A DNA stretch of 64,000 nt. It comes from Molanna angustata. Its lineage: Eukaryota; Arthropoda; Insecta; Trichoptera; Molannidae. The position numbers and the translations under genes were made by a program. The notes below the pieces were generated by a model that was given only the letters and a program-made list of their open reading frames with translations, made no database searches and had not been told where the DNA came from. This document shows, piece by piece, positions 1-9,979 of the stretch. Numbering within the stretch: the first letter of the stretch is position 1; the number at the start of each line of letters is the position of its first letter. The stretch is from NCBI GenBank assembly GCA_963576475.1, contig OY754982.1, positions 5,725,201 through 5,789,200 on the forward strand, read 5' to 3'.

Positions 1-125
1 ATTCCACAGTGATTTCCTGTTGGAATAACCACCGTTGGCTGTTCGATGATCATTCCACAGTGATTTGCTGTTGGAATATCCATCGTTGATTCTTCGATGA
101 TTATTCCACAGTGATTCTCTGTTCG
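1..125 (-). repeat. Left subterminal 51-bp repeat array (three units visible)
   Basis: ATTCCACAGTGATT starts at 1, 52 and 103, an exact 51-bp period. Each unit has ATTCCACAGTGATT, then TGTTGGAATA, then CGATGAT. Read on the minus strand this is TGTGGAATAATCATCG, the unit that recurs every 51 bp at 12,511-13,342. The array probably continues leftwards beyond the window. It lies just downstream of the stop codon of the DUF4806 gene, as the right array lies downstream of the transposase. Confidence 0.85.
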
Positions 126-287
126 CTATAGGTATAATATTTTTTTTATCATGGACAATAAAACTCAAACGATTCCAAGTAAAATTTCATTACATTTTTT
201 ATTTAAATTAATAAATACAATGTTATATTCAAATAAATCTTAACGTCTCATTATTATTCATATCTTATTAAATATTAAATTAAATTT

Positions 288-2285
288 CTAGTTGTTCACT
301 GTTGGTGAAAATGTTTTCTGACGAAGTGCTCTGCCTCCACATCTATCTTTGGTATATCTGAACCAATTAGCCACCGCATCTTGTATATCAGCATCTGTAG
401 CTGATGCCGTATTTTTATTTCTTCGAACTGCTCCTAAATGAAAAAAAAACATCATTACTTTTAGGTATTAATTTGAAAATGTTTGATTTATTTTTATTAA
501 TTGGGTATTTAAAAAAATGACGTCGCTATTATATTGTTCTCACCGGAAATCAAAGCGATACATTGAAGATTCCGTAGAGCAAATTTGTTATTTTTTCCAG
601 TCCAATTATACCTTTCTGATAACTCGTTGGTGAAAAGTTTTTCGCAAATCCGTCGTACGGTGCTTTTTTCGTTCTTGCCACCAACTAAACTCAGTTTTAA
701 TTCCTGCAAATAAAATACAAATAAGTTATTTAAGAGGTAAGATAGAACGATGTATGACAGGGTCAGAAATGAAGGCATAAGGAAAGAATGTAGGATAAAG
801 AAAGATATTATTAATAGAATGAACGTGAACACATTGAGATGGTTTGGCCACATGGGGAGAATGAATGAGGAACGCCTGACGAAGAAAATATACAGAGCGG
901 ACAGGAATGGAATGAGAGGTCGGGGCCGCCCAAGGAAGGGATGGAACGTCCATGTGAACGGTATTTTGAAAGACGGAAATGTTAGAAGCGTGAACAACAG
1001 ACGAACATGGTATAAGACGATGTATGAATGTTGTCGAGGCGATGAATGTATGCCAAGATAGAAGTAAGTGGCGTTCGGTTCTCTCTGCCTACCCGTGAGG
1101 GACATGGAGTGATAGTATGTATGTAGGTATGAAAGATTTGCATGTAAAATTAAATTATTATGTTAGGTAAAAAAATATTTGATACTTACTAAATTGGAGA
1201 AATTTTCCTTCACTTTCAACCATTCCTCAAGGTTGTGAAGTGTTTCAGTGGTATTGCACGGTAATTCAATCATCAAATTTTTTTCTATGTTTATTGTATT
1301 TGGTTCTAAGATTTGTAATATTCGATATTGGTTATTTATAACTTCATCAAGTTTTTTGTGCAAGTACGCTAAGTGTCTTGCAACTACATCATCTGAAATA
1401 ATTTAACTTAGTATTAAAATGTAGTTGTTGGAAAAAGTTCAATTTTTTAATTTATAAAATTACATGTGGCGTTCGACTTAATTTGCCTACCCTGTGAGGG
1501 ATATGGCGTGATGCTATGTATATTTCAAATTATTTTCAAGTTAGTACAATTGAATTCATACCCGACTTTGAACTATTTTCCAGATTTTTGGGAGTGTAGG
1601 ATTCTGTACCTTCCTTTGAAAAACTTCTCATATCTGTAAACAAATATTTATAAAAAAATTGTGTATGTTTATGTTCCTGTAAAATGAAGCAATTATAATT
1701 ATGTCATTATTGTGATTAAGAAAAATATGTTTTTAATCAAAATCCTTACCAGTCTTGCTTCCAGAAGGTTTTGGAAAAGGAACCGGTGAGTTGTATGTAT
1801 GAGGAGGAGAGGGATAATCGATGGTCTTCCTTTTTTTCCCCATTGAAATATTTAGTACTTCCTCATCACTACTTTCCTCACAGCTACTGTATAATAGCCT
1901 TCTGCTTGGCCTTTTTTTCCGTTTATCTTCGGGTTCTGTACACACATCGGATTCTGTTTCCGCTTGCTTCAACTTCTCTCTTGCTTTAATTATGTCACCT
2001 GAAAAAGGCATTAGATTAATAAATATTGTATGAAAATGTTGACTTCGAAAATAGGATATAATATGTGTAAATATGTAGGTATAATAAACCTGTAGTGTAA
2101 AAAGTTCTCTTTATAGAATGTAGACTCCAATTTTCACTGGGCGATTGTCCTTCACAGAGAAGTTTGTTATACAGATTGGAATTTTTACAATTCGGCCAAA
2201 ATGTATGTTTTTTAGAAGGCGTAACCCATTTGTCGTGAACTATAGCCACGTCACCTTCTTCCGAGAACTCAATAACAGCATACAT
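288..2285 (-). CDS. DUF4806-domain protein, six exons, 341 codons, second gene of the CACTA-like element
   Basis: Exons on the minus strand: 2285-2090, 1998-1750, 1633-1562, 1392-1190, 703-544, 433-288 (TAG at 290-288). All five introns are GT-AG (donors GTTTAT, GTAAGG, GTATGA, GTAAGT, GTGAGA; acceptors end CAG or TAG) and the phases add to exactly 1,026 nt. The start MYAVIEFSEEGDVAIV is the usual opening of DUF4806 proteins, with a conserved tryptophan (WP) near residue 30. Residues 91-99 and 120-123 are basic clusters (KRKKRPSRR, KKRK) suited to nuclear import, with an acidic SSDEE patch at 108-112. DUF4806 covers about residues 214-300: IELPCNTTETL, VRRICEKLFTNELSERYNWTG, then GAVRRN across the last splice. 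The domain is helical and resembles BEN-type DNA-binding domains (inference). A likely role is binding the 51-bp subterminal repeats, as TnpA does in plant En/Spm; this is not shown by the sequence. A LINE scrap sits in intron 4 and another in intron 3 without harming the frame. Confidence 0.82.
740..1135 (+). mobile_element. LINE 3'-end fragment inside intron 4 of the DUF4806 gene
   Basis: Plus-strand reading frame 750-1061 encodes a typical LINE C-terminus: WFGHMGRMNEERLTKKIY, then RGRGRPRKGW, then VNGILKDGNVRSVNNRR. The same peptide is encoded on the minus strand at 3,262-3,501, so both belong to one family. The 3' part at 1,068-1,130 (GGCGTTCGGTTCTC...GCCTACCC) is the family tail seen again at 1,463, 33,824 and 47,246. 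The 5' part of the element is missing. It lies antisense within the intron and leaves both splice sites intact. Confidence 0.8.
1463..1530 (+). repeat. LINE 3'-tail scrap in intron 3
   Basis: TGGCGTTCGACTTAATTTGC then CTACCCTGTGAGGGATATGG matches the tail of the LINE fragment at 1,068-1,130. Only the last ~65 bp are present. It lies between exon 4 (1,392) and exon 3 (1,562) of the DUF4806 gene. Confidence 0.6.
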
Positions 2286-3070
2286 TATTATATAAGAATA
2301 TTTTGAGAATTATATAATCTGTAAGAAAAAAAACACAATTCTAAATTTAATTGTATAAATTTCTAAATTTAATTTTATAAATTATATTTGAAATAGTTAA
2401 TAAGATACCTAATCAATCTATATCGTGTTTAAATAAATAAATAATAAAAAATCACCCACATGGTTTATGGAGTGTTTTTTTTTATTATTTTATTTACTTA
2501 ATTCAAATAAATATTTCCTGATATTGCTTAGGCTTAATTAAACATTAAAAAAATATATTTAATAATAACAACGAATTTATAAACAAAAATAAAACAAATA
2601 AAATACTTACAGAAAGAAAAATCAGCACAAGCAACAACTTTACTATTATATTCTAAAATAACTTAATAAATATATTGTTTACTATAGTTATGATAATGTT
2701 CTAGTAGCACTTGTATGTGTTAGCAGGCCTGAGATATTTTAAGGAATGACGTAAATGTTTTGGGTATAGAACAGAGAATAGACTAGAAGTAGTAAAATAT
2801 GTTAAACACATGTTAAAACCATCCAGACATTGAAGCCCCTTGAGTCGCCCTGAAGATTAATTTATGATCGCCCATAAATGTTCAGGGCCAAAACACCTCC
2901 AATATTATTTGATCTTTCTAATAAACTTTTCATGATAAATCAGATAATTGATTGTATATAAAAATAAATTCTTATGTTAAAAATTCAGATTGGCAAAATT
3001 ATAGTCGATTCTATCAAAAAATGGTGATCAGGTGATCAGATAAATATAATAAATAAAACAACAATTATTA
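2286..3070. other. AT-rich spacer upstream of the DUF4806 gene
   Basis: Very AT-rich with short reading frames only. It should contain the promoter of the minus-strand DUF4806 gene, but I recognise no core motif that I would defend. No repeat of known type seen. Confidence 0.5.
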
Positions 3071-3086
3071 TTTTACTTATCAATCC

Positions 3087-3120
3087 GACGGTTCTATGAG
3101 ATCCATTGGGAAGAACCGTC
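3087..3120. repeat. Small hairpin
   Basis: GACGGTTCT (3087-3095) and AGAACCGTC (3112-3120) form a perfect 9-bp inverted repeat with a 16-nt loop. It lies just past the 3' end of the minus-strand LINE copy that follows and may be part of that element's end; no other role is evident. Confidence 0.5.
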
Positions 3121-3229
3121 AAAAAACCCAATGGCCACTTTTTTGTTTAGTTACATATTTATTATTCGAATAAATTGTAACAATAAAATAAGTATCAATA
3201 TAACATAATTTTGACACGACGATCAAATA

Positions 3230-4622
3230 TCCATACCCATCCATACCATTACGCCATTTCCCTATTTGAGGTAGGCAGACTGAGCCGAACGCCAGACTCC
3301 TCTCTCTTGACATACATTCCTCGCTTCATTCACGTCCATACATCGTCTCATACACGCTCTTCTATTATTCTTACTTCTAACATCACCATCTTTCAAAATC
3401 CCATTTATGTGATCGTGCCAACTTTTTCTTGGCCGACCTCTACTTTTCGTTCCTCTTTTATCAGACTTGTATACTTTTTTTGTCAGACGGTCATCACTCA
3501 TTCTTTATATGTGGCCGAACCACCTTAGGGCATCTTACTTACGATATTTCTTTCAATCATACATTCTCGTCTTATATCCTCATTTCTTATTCTATCATAC
3601 ATCGTTTTACCACACATTCGTCTTAGTGACCTCATTTCAACCGCATTAATTCTACTTTCATGCGTCTTCTGCCATGTCCATCTCTCATTAGCATATATTA
3701 GAGTCGGTGCGACGATACCATTGTGTACCGCGAGCTTTGCTTACCTCGAAATAATTGGGTCAGCCATTACCGGTCTTAATGCACCATTCACTCTATTACC
3801 AGCCGTTACTCTCCTTTCAATATCTTTTTCCAATCTTCCATCACGCTGAAACATGCTTCCTAAGTATAAATATTCATCCACTTGTTCTTATTGTATCTCC
3901 ACTCGTATCTCGCATTTTGTTCGTTTTTCGCTCTTCTCAAAAACCATCACTTTAGATTTAGTTGCATTCATTCTCAATCCATTTTGCATGCATCCATCGA
4001 ATACTATTTTAACCAAACATTCCAAGTCTTCCACGCTTTCAGCCATTAATACTTTGTCATCCGCATACATTAGATCACATACAGTCACACCTTCCAGTTT
4101 CAGCCCAATGTTCTCATTCTTTAGTGCTCTCACACAGTAGTCAATGTATAGATTAAAGAGCCTCGGTGATAGTACGCACCCTTGCTTCATTCCCATATTG
4201 AGAGAGTTTTCAATTCTCACACAGGCTTGGCTTTCCTCATATAGAGATGATATTGCCCCTATCAGCCTGCTACCCGCTCCATACACTGATAGCACGTTCC
4301 AGAGTTTTTCACGGTCTACTTTGTCATAGGCCTTTTCCAGGTCTATGAAAGCGCAGAAAAGCTTCTGGTTTTTTGCCAGAACCTTTTCAGTCGTCATTCG
4401 AAGGGAAAAAATTTGGTCGGTGCATCCTCTACCTCCAACAAACGCTCCTTGTGCATCCCATACCTTGCTTGCTGTAGCCTTTCTCAACTTTTGATCTAGT
4501 ATCCTTGCATACAATTTTCCAACTGAACTCAGCAGACTGATAGCTCGGTAGTTCTTGCAGTCTAGTTTTGACCCTTTCTTAAAGAGGGGCACAATCACTG
4601 CCCTGTAAATAGAGCGGATCAA
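3230..4622 (-). mobile_element. RTE-like LINE fragment, reverse transcriptase half, minus strand
   Basis: Minus frame 4622-3888 (about 244 residues) is a reverse transcriptase: AVIVPLFKKGSKLDCKNYRA, CAFIDLEKAYDKVDREKLW, MKQGCVLSPRLFNLYID and the catalytic box LMYADDKVLM, which is intact. After a frame break the C-terminus appears at 3501-3262 (DDRLTKKVY, SRGRPRKSW, NGILKDGDVRS). The N-terminal endonuclease half is missing; the first codons match exactly where another copy at 15,432-16,884 stops. The upstream border at about 4,612 joins a Helitron-like repeat through the shared string ATTTACAG. Type assigned from resemblance to arthropod RTE/craniofacial-development-protein-2-like elements. 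It lies between the two genes of the CACTA-like element and is probably dead. Confidence 0.85.
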
Positions 4623-4662
4623 AAGTTATAAGGGGTGGAGGACACACAGACACACACACCCT

Positions 4663-4744
<82 letters not shown>

Positions 4745-4938
4745 GAGTAAATCCGTATATGGAACATATATGCTGCGAAGCCTCTAATTTGGTGTTTTTT
4801 GACTTCAAAGTTGGAAAAACCATGAAAAATATAGACCCTGCATACAATCGTGTTCCTTCATACACACGTCTTGGATTTTAACTGCCTCTTCATTCACAAG
4901 AATTTCATTCTCTTGAACGAATCGACAGTTGGATAAAT
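4612..4938 (-). mobile_element. Helitron-like repeat, copy A, 5' end
   Basis: On the minus strand: TATCCAACTGTCGATTCG at 4,934 downward, a hairpin of AAGAGAATG/CATTCTCTT type, a segment with ACTTTGAAGTC, then the CA tract and TTATAACTTTTGATCC. The same order occurs at 32,518-33,132 and 39,014-40,001. The copy stops at about 4,612 where LINE sequence begins. Family evidence is given under the full-length copy at 39,014-40,001. Confidence 0.65.
4640..4741. repeat. (CA)n microsatellite
   Basis: Nearly pure CA dinucleotides interrupted by CCCT at about 4,668 and 4,700. It occupies the same place as the GT-rich stretch found inside other copies of the Helitron-like repeat (17,270; 28,230; 39,210), so it is an expanded internal part of that repeat. 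Confidence 0.9.
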
Positions 4939-5173
4939 ACATTTTGCCCAAGGCGGTCCTGGTATTGAGCCATAAATGACCAACTTGGACTCTTCTTCTT
5001 GCAATGATACAAATATTTCATTAAATAATGAATATCTACGTGAAATAACCTGACACGTTTTTCGAATGACCAGGCTTGGCTTGGCTCGTTTTTTAAAGAT
5101 ATCGATTGCATTAGAACTTGAACCACATGTTCGTTTGTAAGTTGTTGATACATAATGCAGTGCAGTGCAGTGC

Positions 5174-5311
5174 AAAGTTTTAATCGGGAGTCAAATATAT
5201 TTGTATGATATTTGTTTTATCTCAATAGAGACGAAGATGGAATATACATTTTTAAGATGGAATATCGTCTCTATTGAGATAAAAATTTGTCATAAAAACA
5301 AAGTTTTAATA
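5174..5311. repeat. Short inverted-repeat element between 11-bp direct repeats
   Basis: Perfect 17-bp arms TATCTCAATAGAGACGA (5218-5234) and its complement (5265-5281). AAAGTTTTAAT flanks at 5174-5184 and 5301-5311 may be a target duplication but is AT-rich. Related sequence (CTCAATAGAGACGAAGTT and ACTCCCGACAGGG) recurs at 59,400-59,490 and 62,220-62,440, so it is a dispersed family. No coding capacity. Confidence 0.55.
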
Positions 5312-5754
5312 GTAGAATTAGTGATAGAATCTTACATAATATGCTTAATAGAATGAAAAGAACGACAAATTATATACATAGAATGAAGAGAATGACAAAT
5401 TATATAAAATGTAGAACATAACAAAATAATTTTTTTTATAGAATGAAGAGAATGACAAAAAAAATATAAAGAATGTAGAACATAAGATCCAATATGTGAA
5501 ACGAAACTTATGACGGACAGTCTGACCGAAATTCCACCGGACTGCGAGACAAAAACCATATTATTTGGAAAAATTAATATCTGGCACAAATTAAATAGAA
5601 ACAATTGGATATTTGTCCAGTCTTACAAGACTTAAGTGACTATTGACTGTAAAAACAAAAAACTAGAAGAATTCGATATAATTGGTACCAACTGGTATAT
5701 TAACTCTTAATAAACAATGTAAAGTTTATACAAGATTACTACAGTTTATGAATG

Positions 5755-6475
5755 AATGAATGAATGAATGAATAATATATTTCCAACAGTATAAATATTA
5801 CAAAGGAACAAAATACAATTTAATTTATACCTAATTACAGTTTTACAATATATTTTTTTCACACATTTGGAAATTTAACTGCCTCGCTAGACATAGTCTG
5901 TTCTGAGGCAGTACTAGTTTAAAATTGCTATGGCTACTCTGCGATCATATGATTTGTATTCTTTTTTTTTCTTCACATATTCCATTCACTTAGAACATCA
6001 AACAACCAGGATGAAAAACTCTAAAACTCTATCTCAAAAAATCTACCGAGTACCGAGTACCGAGGCAGATCCTTCTCTTCCAATCTGTTTCAGCCAACGA
6101 GTAACGAGGTCTTTGAAGTTTTTCCCATCATGCGATATGTTTTGTTCAATATCTATCATTATTTTATTATAGAGTCTTGGTGCCAAAAAACTATATTGAC
6201 GCTGCGCATGTGTTGTTCTTGGTTGTGGCGGTCTTAGCTGATGTCTGTTTCTAGTGCCATGTATCAATATATAGTCCGGTTGAAACTCAGCAGTGTTTTT
6301 ATGCAAATGAGACAGTATCAGTCTCATATAGAGCTGTCTAACATCCAAAAATCCACTGTCTATATATATTTGTTCTGTGGGGTATCTTTTAGGTCTTCTG
6401 TGCATTACCTTTATTATTGATTTTTGTGTTATGACTGATAACTCTCTACTCAGAATCAATAGCATTCTTTTTTAA
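5755..6475 (-). mobile_element. LINE 3'-end fragment, minus strand, with (TTCA)n tail
   Basis: Minus frame 6465-6043 encodes a LINE C-terminus (TQKSIIKVMHRRPKRYPTEQ, FLDVRQLYMRLILSHLHKN, then LAPRLYNKIM). It matches the C-terminus of the plus-strand LINE at 59,940-61,725 (AQKSLLRVMCRKPYRYPSSQ), so both are one Jockey-like family. The 3' UTR motif GCCTCGCTAG...TCTGTTCTGAGGCAG is also shared. It ends in six TGAA repeats at 5,755-5,775, a plausible 3' tail. The reverse transcriptase core is absent. Confidence 0.8.
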
Positions 6476-7400
6476 ATACCTCTCTTGTGTTGGAGAAGAT
6501 ATCAACTATGTTGGAGTTGCTGTGACTATTGTAAATACGGCACATGCGATACAATGGATTAAAAAATGATATGTTAGATTTACAGAACCGTATGTGAAAA
6601 ATATTTGGGTTTCTTATTGATTTAATATTGACGTTATATTTCAATTCATTGACCAGCTGTGTGTCCATCACGTTATTTATTATATTAAATAAACATGCCA
6701 GTCCGTCACTTTTCGTCGAGTACTTAGCTTAGAAATATTAAAAAAAATCAATCTCTGATTATATGTTAACATGTAACGACCTATACCGGCTCAATAACAC
6801 AGAATTTTCACAAACTTCCTTTGGACAGATTCTAACATTTCAGTGTATACATTATAATGTGGACACCATACAGGTGACCCGTATTCCAGAACACTTCTTA
6901 CTAATGGTTGATAAAGATATTTTAAGCTTTGAGTATTTGTGAAGTTTACAGTGAGTCGAGTTATGAACCCTAGCATCTTCAGTGATTTTTGAACAGTATT
7001 TTCAATATGTGGGCGAAAAGTGAGTTGGGAGTCAAAAGTCATTCCAAGATCTTTATTAATGACATTTACACGTTTGAGAGGTTTATCAGAGAGTGAATAT
7101 ACATTTACAATTTTCTTATGATTTCTAGTAAATGTGATTACGTGACATTTATCAATGTGTAGCTCCATTTCGTTTTTAATGCACCACAAATTTAAAGTGT
7201 CGAGGTCTTTTTGTAATGTTAGACGGTTGTAGGGGTTTTCAATTTGGAAAAGAATATATTTATTCGGATCCTTAAAAGACGGCCGGGTAGTATGAAGTTG
7301 GAAACACAGAATTCGGAAGATCGTTCCACACTCGGGCTGTTGTATAAAGGAGTTCGAGAAGCGACTGGTTCGCATATGTTGAAGGTTTACTACTAGTAGT
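6476..7400 (-). mobile_element. Second LINE fragment, reverse transcriptase C-terminal part, minus strand
   Basis: Minus frame 7375-6791 reads NLWCIKNEMELHIDKC, VNVINKDLGMTFDSQLTFRP, LVRSVLEYGSPVWCPHYNVY, the post-catalytic part of a Jockey-like reverse transcriptase. Frame 6671-6456 adds the extreme C-terminus (SNISFFNPLYRMCRIYN). Both match the LINE at 13,865-15,435. The catalytic palm is lost and there are frame breaks, so it is dead. It directly abuts the previous LINE fragment, giving two families back to back. Confidence 0.8.
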
Positions 7401-7426
7401 AAGTTGTACGAGTTTTACTTAGTAAT

Positions 7427-8030
7427 TTTTATTTAGATGTAAAAAAATAACATATAAATTAATACATCTAGTTTAAACAATAAATAATATACAAATAAAA
7501 ATACTGTGAATGGGTGTTGTGGAGGAGGGTCCAAGGATGCAAGTTCTTCTGGGCAATTCCCGTGGTAGTATCTATCAACTTTGCGTCTTTGTTCTAGTGA
7601 TTGCAATCCATCAGTCAGTGATAGATTGCAATCAAACGTTCGGCAGAGCATTTTTTATTAAAATTTCTAGCTACGCCACTGTATTGGTTATATCCTATCA
7701 TATAAACTGCCAACCCCAAATTCTTCGAAAACAATATAAGGTGAAGAATGTATAGAGTCAACATATGTTTTTTTTTACTCTCCACTACTATGTAATAGTG
7801 GAGAGTCATGATTTCAAAATATTTTAGCGTATTTTCTTACATCAACTCCTCATAGGGTATCTTCTAGAGAGTGCACAGTTTGAACTTCGTCGTGATGTGT
7901 TTGTATGTATGGCGTACGGCGTATCCTTTTTGTAGTAGAAGTAGTAGTCATTTTTAATTAGATGTAAAAAAATAACATACTTACATCTAGTTTAAAAAAT
8001 AAATAATATACAAATAAAACATTATGAAAC
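7427..8030. repeat. Pair of ~80-bp direct repeats with a TAGATGTA hairpin
   Basis: 7427-7507 and 7951-8030 are near-identical: TTAGATGTAAAAAAATAACA, then CATCTAGTTTAAA, then AATAAATAATATACAAATAA. Each holds a hairpin (TAGATGTA/TACATCTA at 7434-7441 and 7463-7470; TAGATGTAA/TTACATCTA at 7959-7967 and 7981-7989). A similar hairpin is at 30,484-30,520. The 440 bp between them is unclassified apart from the terminal repeat at 7,765-7,930. Possibly LINE 3' ends. Confidence 0.55.
7765..7930. repeat. End of a dispersed inverted-repeat family (related to 37,430, 47,850 and 56,335)
   Basis: CTCTCCACTA...TAGTGGAGAG hairpin at 7780-7806, then TCATGATTTCAAAAT, then ACTTCGTCGTGATGTGTTTG at about 7,883-7,905 and GGCGTACGGCGTA. 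The same parts in the same order occur at 47,850-48,050. It is a single arm here. Confidence 0.5.
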
Positions 8031-8809
8031 AGTTTGAAGTAAGAGTGTAACATTAACTAAATTTATGGACATCATGTAAAACTATGGCGAAAATTAGTAG
8101 TTTTTAATAATTATGTACCCAGCCCACGAAAGGTGACAAGACTTGCTGTTTCTTTTATGTTTAATGGTAAACTATTAAACATTTTAAGACCTTTATAGTA
8201 TAAATAAATAAATAATTAGAAATCATCATAAATCATAATATATCAAAACTTTAATATGCGCTCACGGTCTGAAGAAACGATTTTGTTTCAATTTTAAATA
8301 CAAAAGATATACTTTTCGACCAACCTTCAATAAATCTATGGTCTGTAATGTTCAGTGTGTAATTTCATATTTGTATGAAAACTGTACCTACCTACATAAC
8401 ACAGAAGTGAAATGACTTTTGTGTGATAAAGTTGAGTTATATAATTCACATTGTAACGAAAATCACCAAATAAAAATTGTTTATTTAGGAACACATTTAT
8501 TTTACTGCGCTGGCCGATTTACTAATGATATTAATAACAATTAAGCACAACAAATAATAACACTCAATTATTATTATTACCATTATACATTTCCTCAAAA
8601 GAATTAGCAGAGCAATGTGTAAATTGTAAATTATTTAAAAGAGCAAAATAAAATGCAACAAACGCATCATCAAGCTTTCAATTGTGAATAGTTCACCCAT
8701 CCAGGATCTGAGGAGGTCTCTATACTAACTACCTAACAACCCTACTGATTCCCGAATATTAACGTTTAAAGAATCTTTAACGATTCTACATGTATTTATT
8801 ATTACCGTT
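8031..8809. other. AT-rich stretch without recognised features
   Basis: No reading frame of note and no repeat that I can match within the window. A few AATAAATAAATAA runs (8,200) suggest old retroposon tails. Confidence 0.4.
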
Positions 8810-9206
8810 TTTTGCATTTTTGTTATTTAATTTTTCGATAAATCTATAATTTCTAAATTACGGATTAACGATTTTGGAATAATGCCAGTGGCTGAAATAA
8901 TGAACGGTAATATTATTATTTTACGAGAATGCCAAAGTCTTTTAATCTCGTTACCTAAAGCGGTATATTTTCTAATTTTTTCATAAAAGTTTTTATAATA
9001 TTACTAGAATTTGGAATAGCCACGTCGCAAATATATGTTATTTTTTTAATTTTATCATAAATTATTATATCGGGTCTGTTATGTTGAATTGACCGGTCAG
9101 TTAATATTGTTTTATCGCAATAAAGCAAAATATTATTATTTTCTAAAAATGAAATCGGATCATATTCATGTTTATACACTAATATTAGACATATTTGTTT
9201 AGACAT
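8810..9206 (-). mobile_element. Remnant of a LINE C-terminal endonuclease-like domain
   Basis: Minus frame 9206-8955 contains LTDRSIQHNRPDIIIYDK then ITYICDVAIPNSSNI, and after a frameshift at about 8,960 continues YTALGNEIKRLWHSRKI and PFIISATGIIPKSL. The NRPDI...DK...DVAIP pattern is the C-terminal nuclease-like region found after the reverse transcriptase in many animal LINEs of R2-like architecture (family knowledge). The polymerase part is missing. Dead fragment inside the spacer of the CACTA-like element. Confidence 0.7.
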
Positions 9207-9979
9207 TTAAATATTTATTTTCACTTGATTTATTTTAACACTTATTTTTACGTCGTTTTTCATTTTTCAAATTAAACTACATAATCTTTTGTTTTTTTCT
9301 GGTTTGTTCCAAATATTTAAATATAAAAATTATATTCCATCATAACGATAATACTACGCAAGTATCTTCTCAATTTCGTATCAATATTATATATTTTTTA
9401 CTTTACATCTTCTGGATTTTTTAAATATACATTTGTGTAGGAAGCAAATAGAAATGTACCAAAATGGATTTAGGAATTGTCAACCTATAAAAAAGTAAAA
9501 ATGTATACTTACATAGTTTAGTGTTGGCCACAACCCACACGTTTAACAAAATAAAGTTCTTGCCAGAATTTGTAATTTTTCATTGTAACGAGTGTTTAAG
9601 GTTGTGTAAGTATATACATACGCACACTTAATAGTCTTTTGAATACCCTCGTAACTAAATTTTATAAATAAGGTGTTTTTGCAAATATATTGTTTGTGAA
9701 CATTTTATAAAGTAAGTGAACATAATATTTGTATTTTAATAAGTACAATAATATTGTATACAATAATATACCAAAATTCATCACATTATTTTTTTTACAT
9801 ACTATAATATTGCTAATTTATTTTATTTTAATTATTTAGTAAGTTTATCATTTTAATTTTTTAGTAAGTTTGTCATTTTAATTCCCCATTATTAGAATAT
9901 TAATGTTCTAATCATTTATTTTAGATCATAATAATCACACGCACGCCACTTAAGCGACTTTATACAAGAGATTATAACA
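9207..9979 (+). other. Spacer 5' of the transposase gene, possible leader intron
   Basis: AT-rich. A good splice acceptor (TTTATTTTAG) ends at 9,924, 55 bp before the start codon, so an untranslated first exon further upstream is possible. GTTGGCCACAACCCACACG at 9,524 resembles a piece of the repeat at 37,430 and 56,850. Confidence 0.4.

Noticed and set aside
509..1105. 198-residue minus frame through the LINE in intron 4
   Set aside because: Only its last 53 codons before the donor (703-544) are coding; the rest is intron and antisense LINE sequence.
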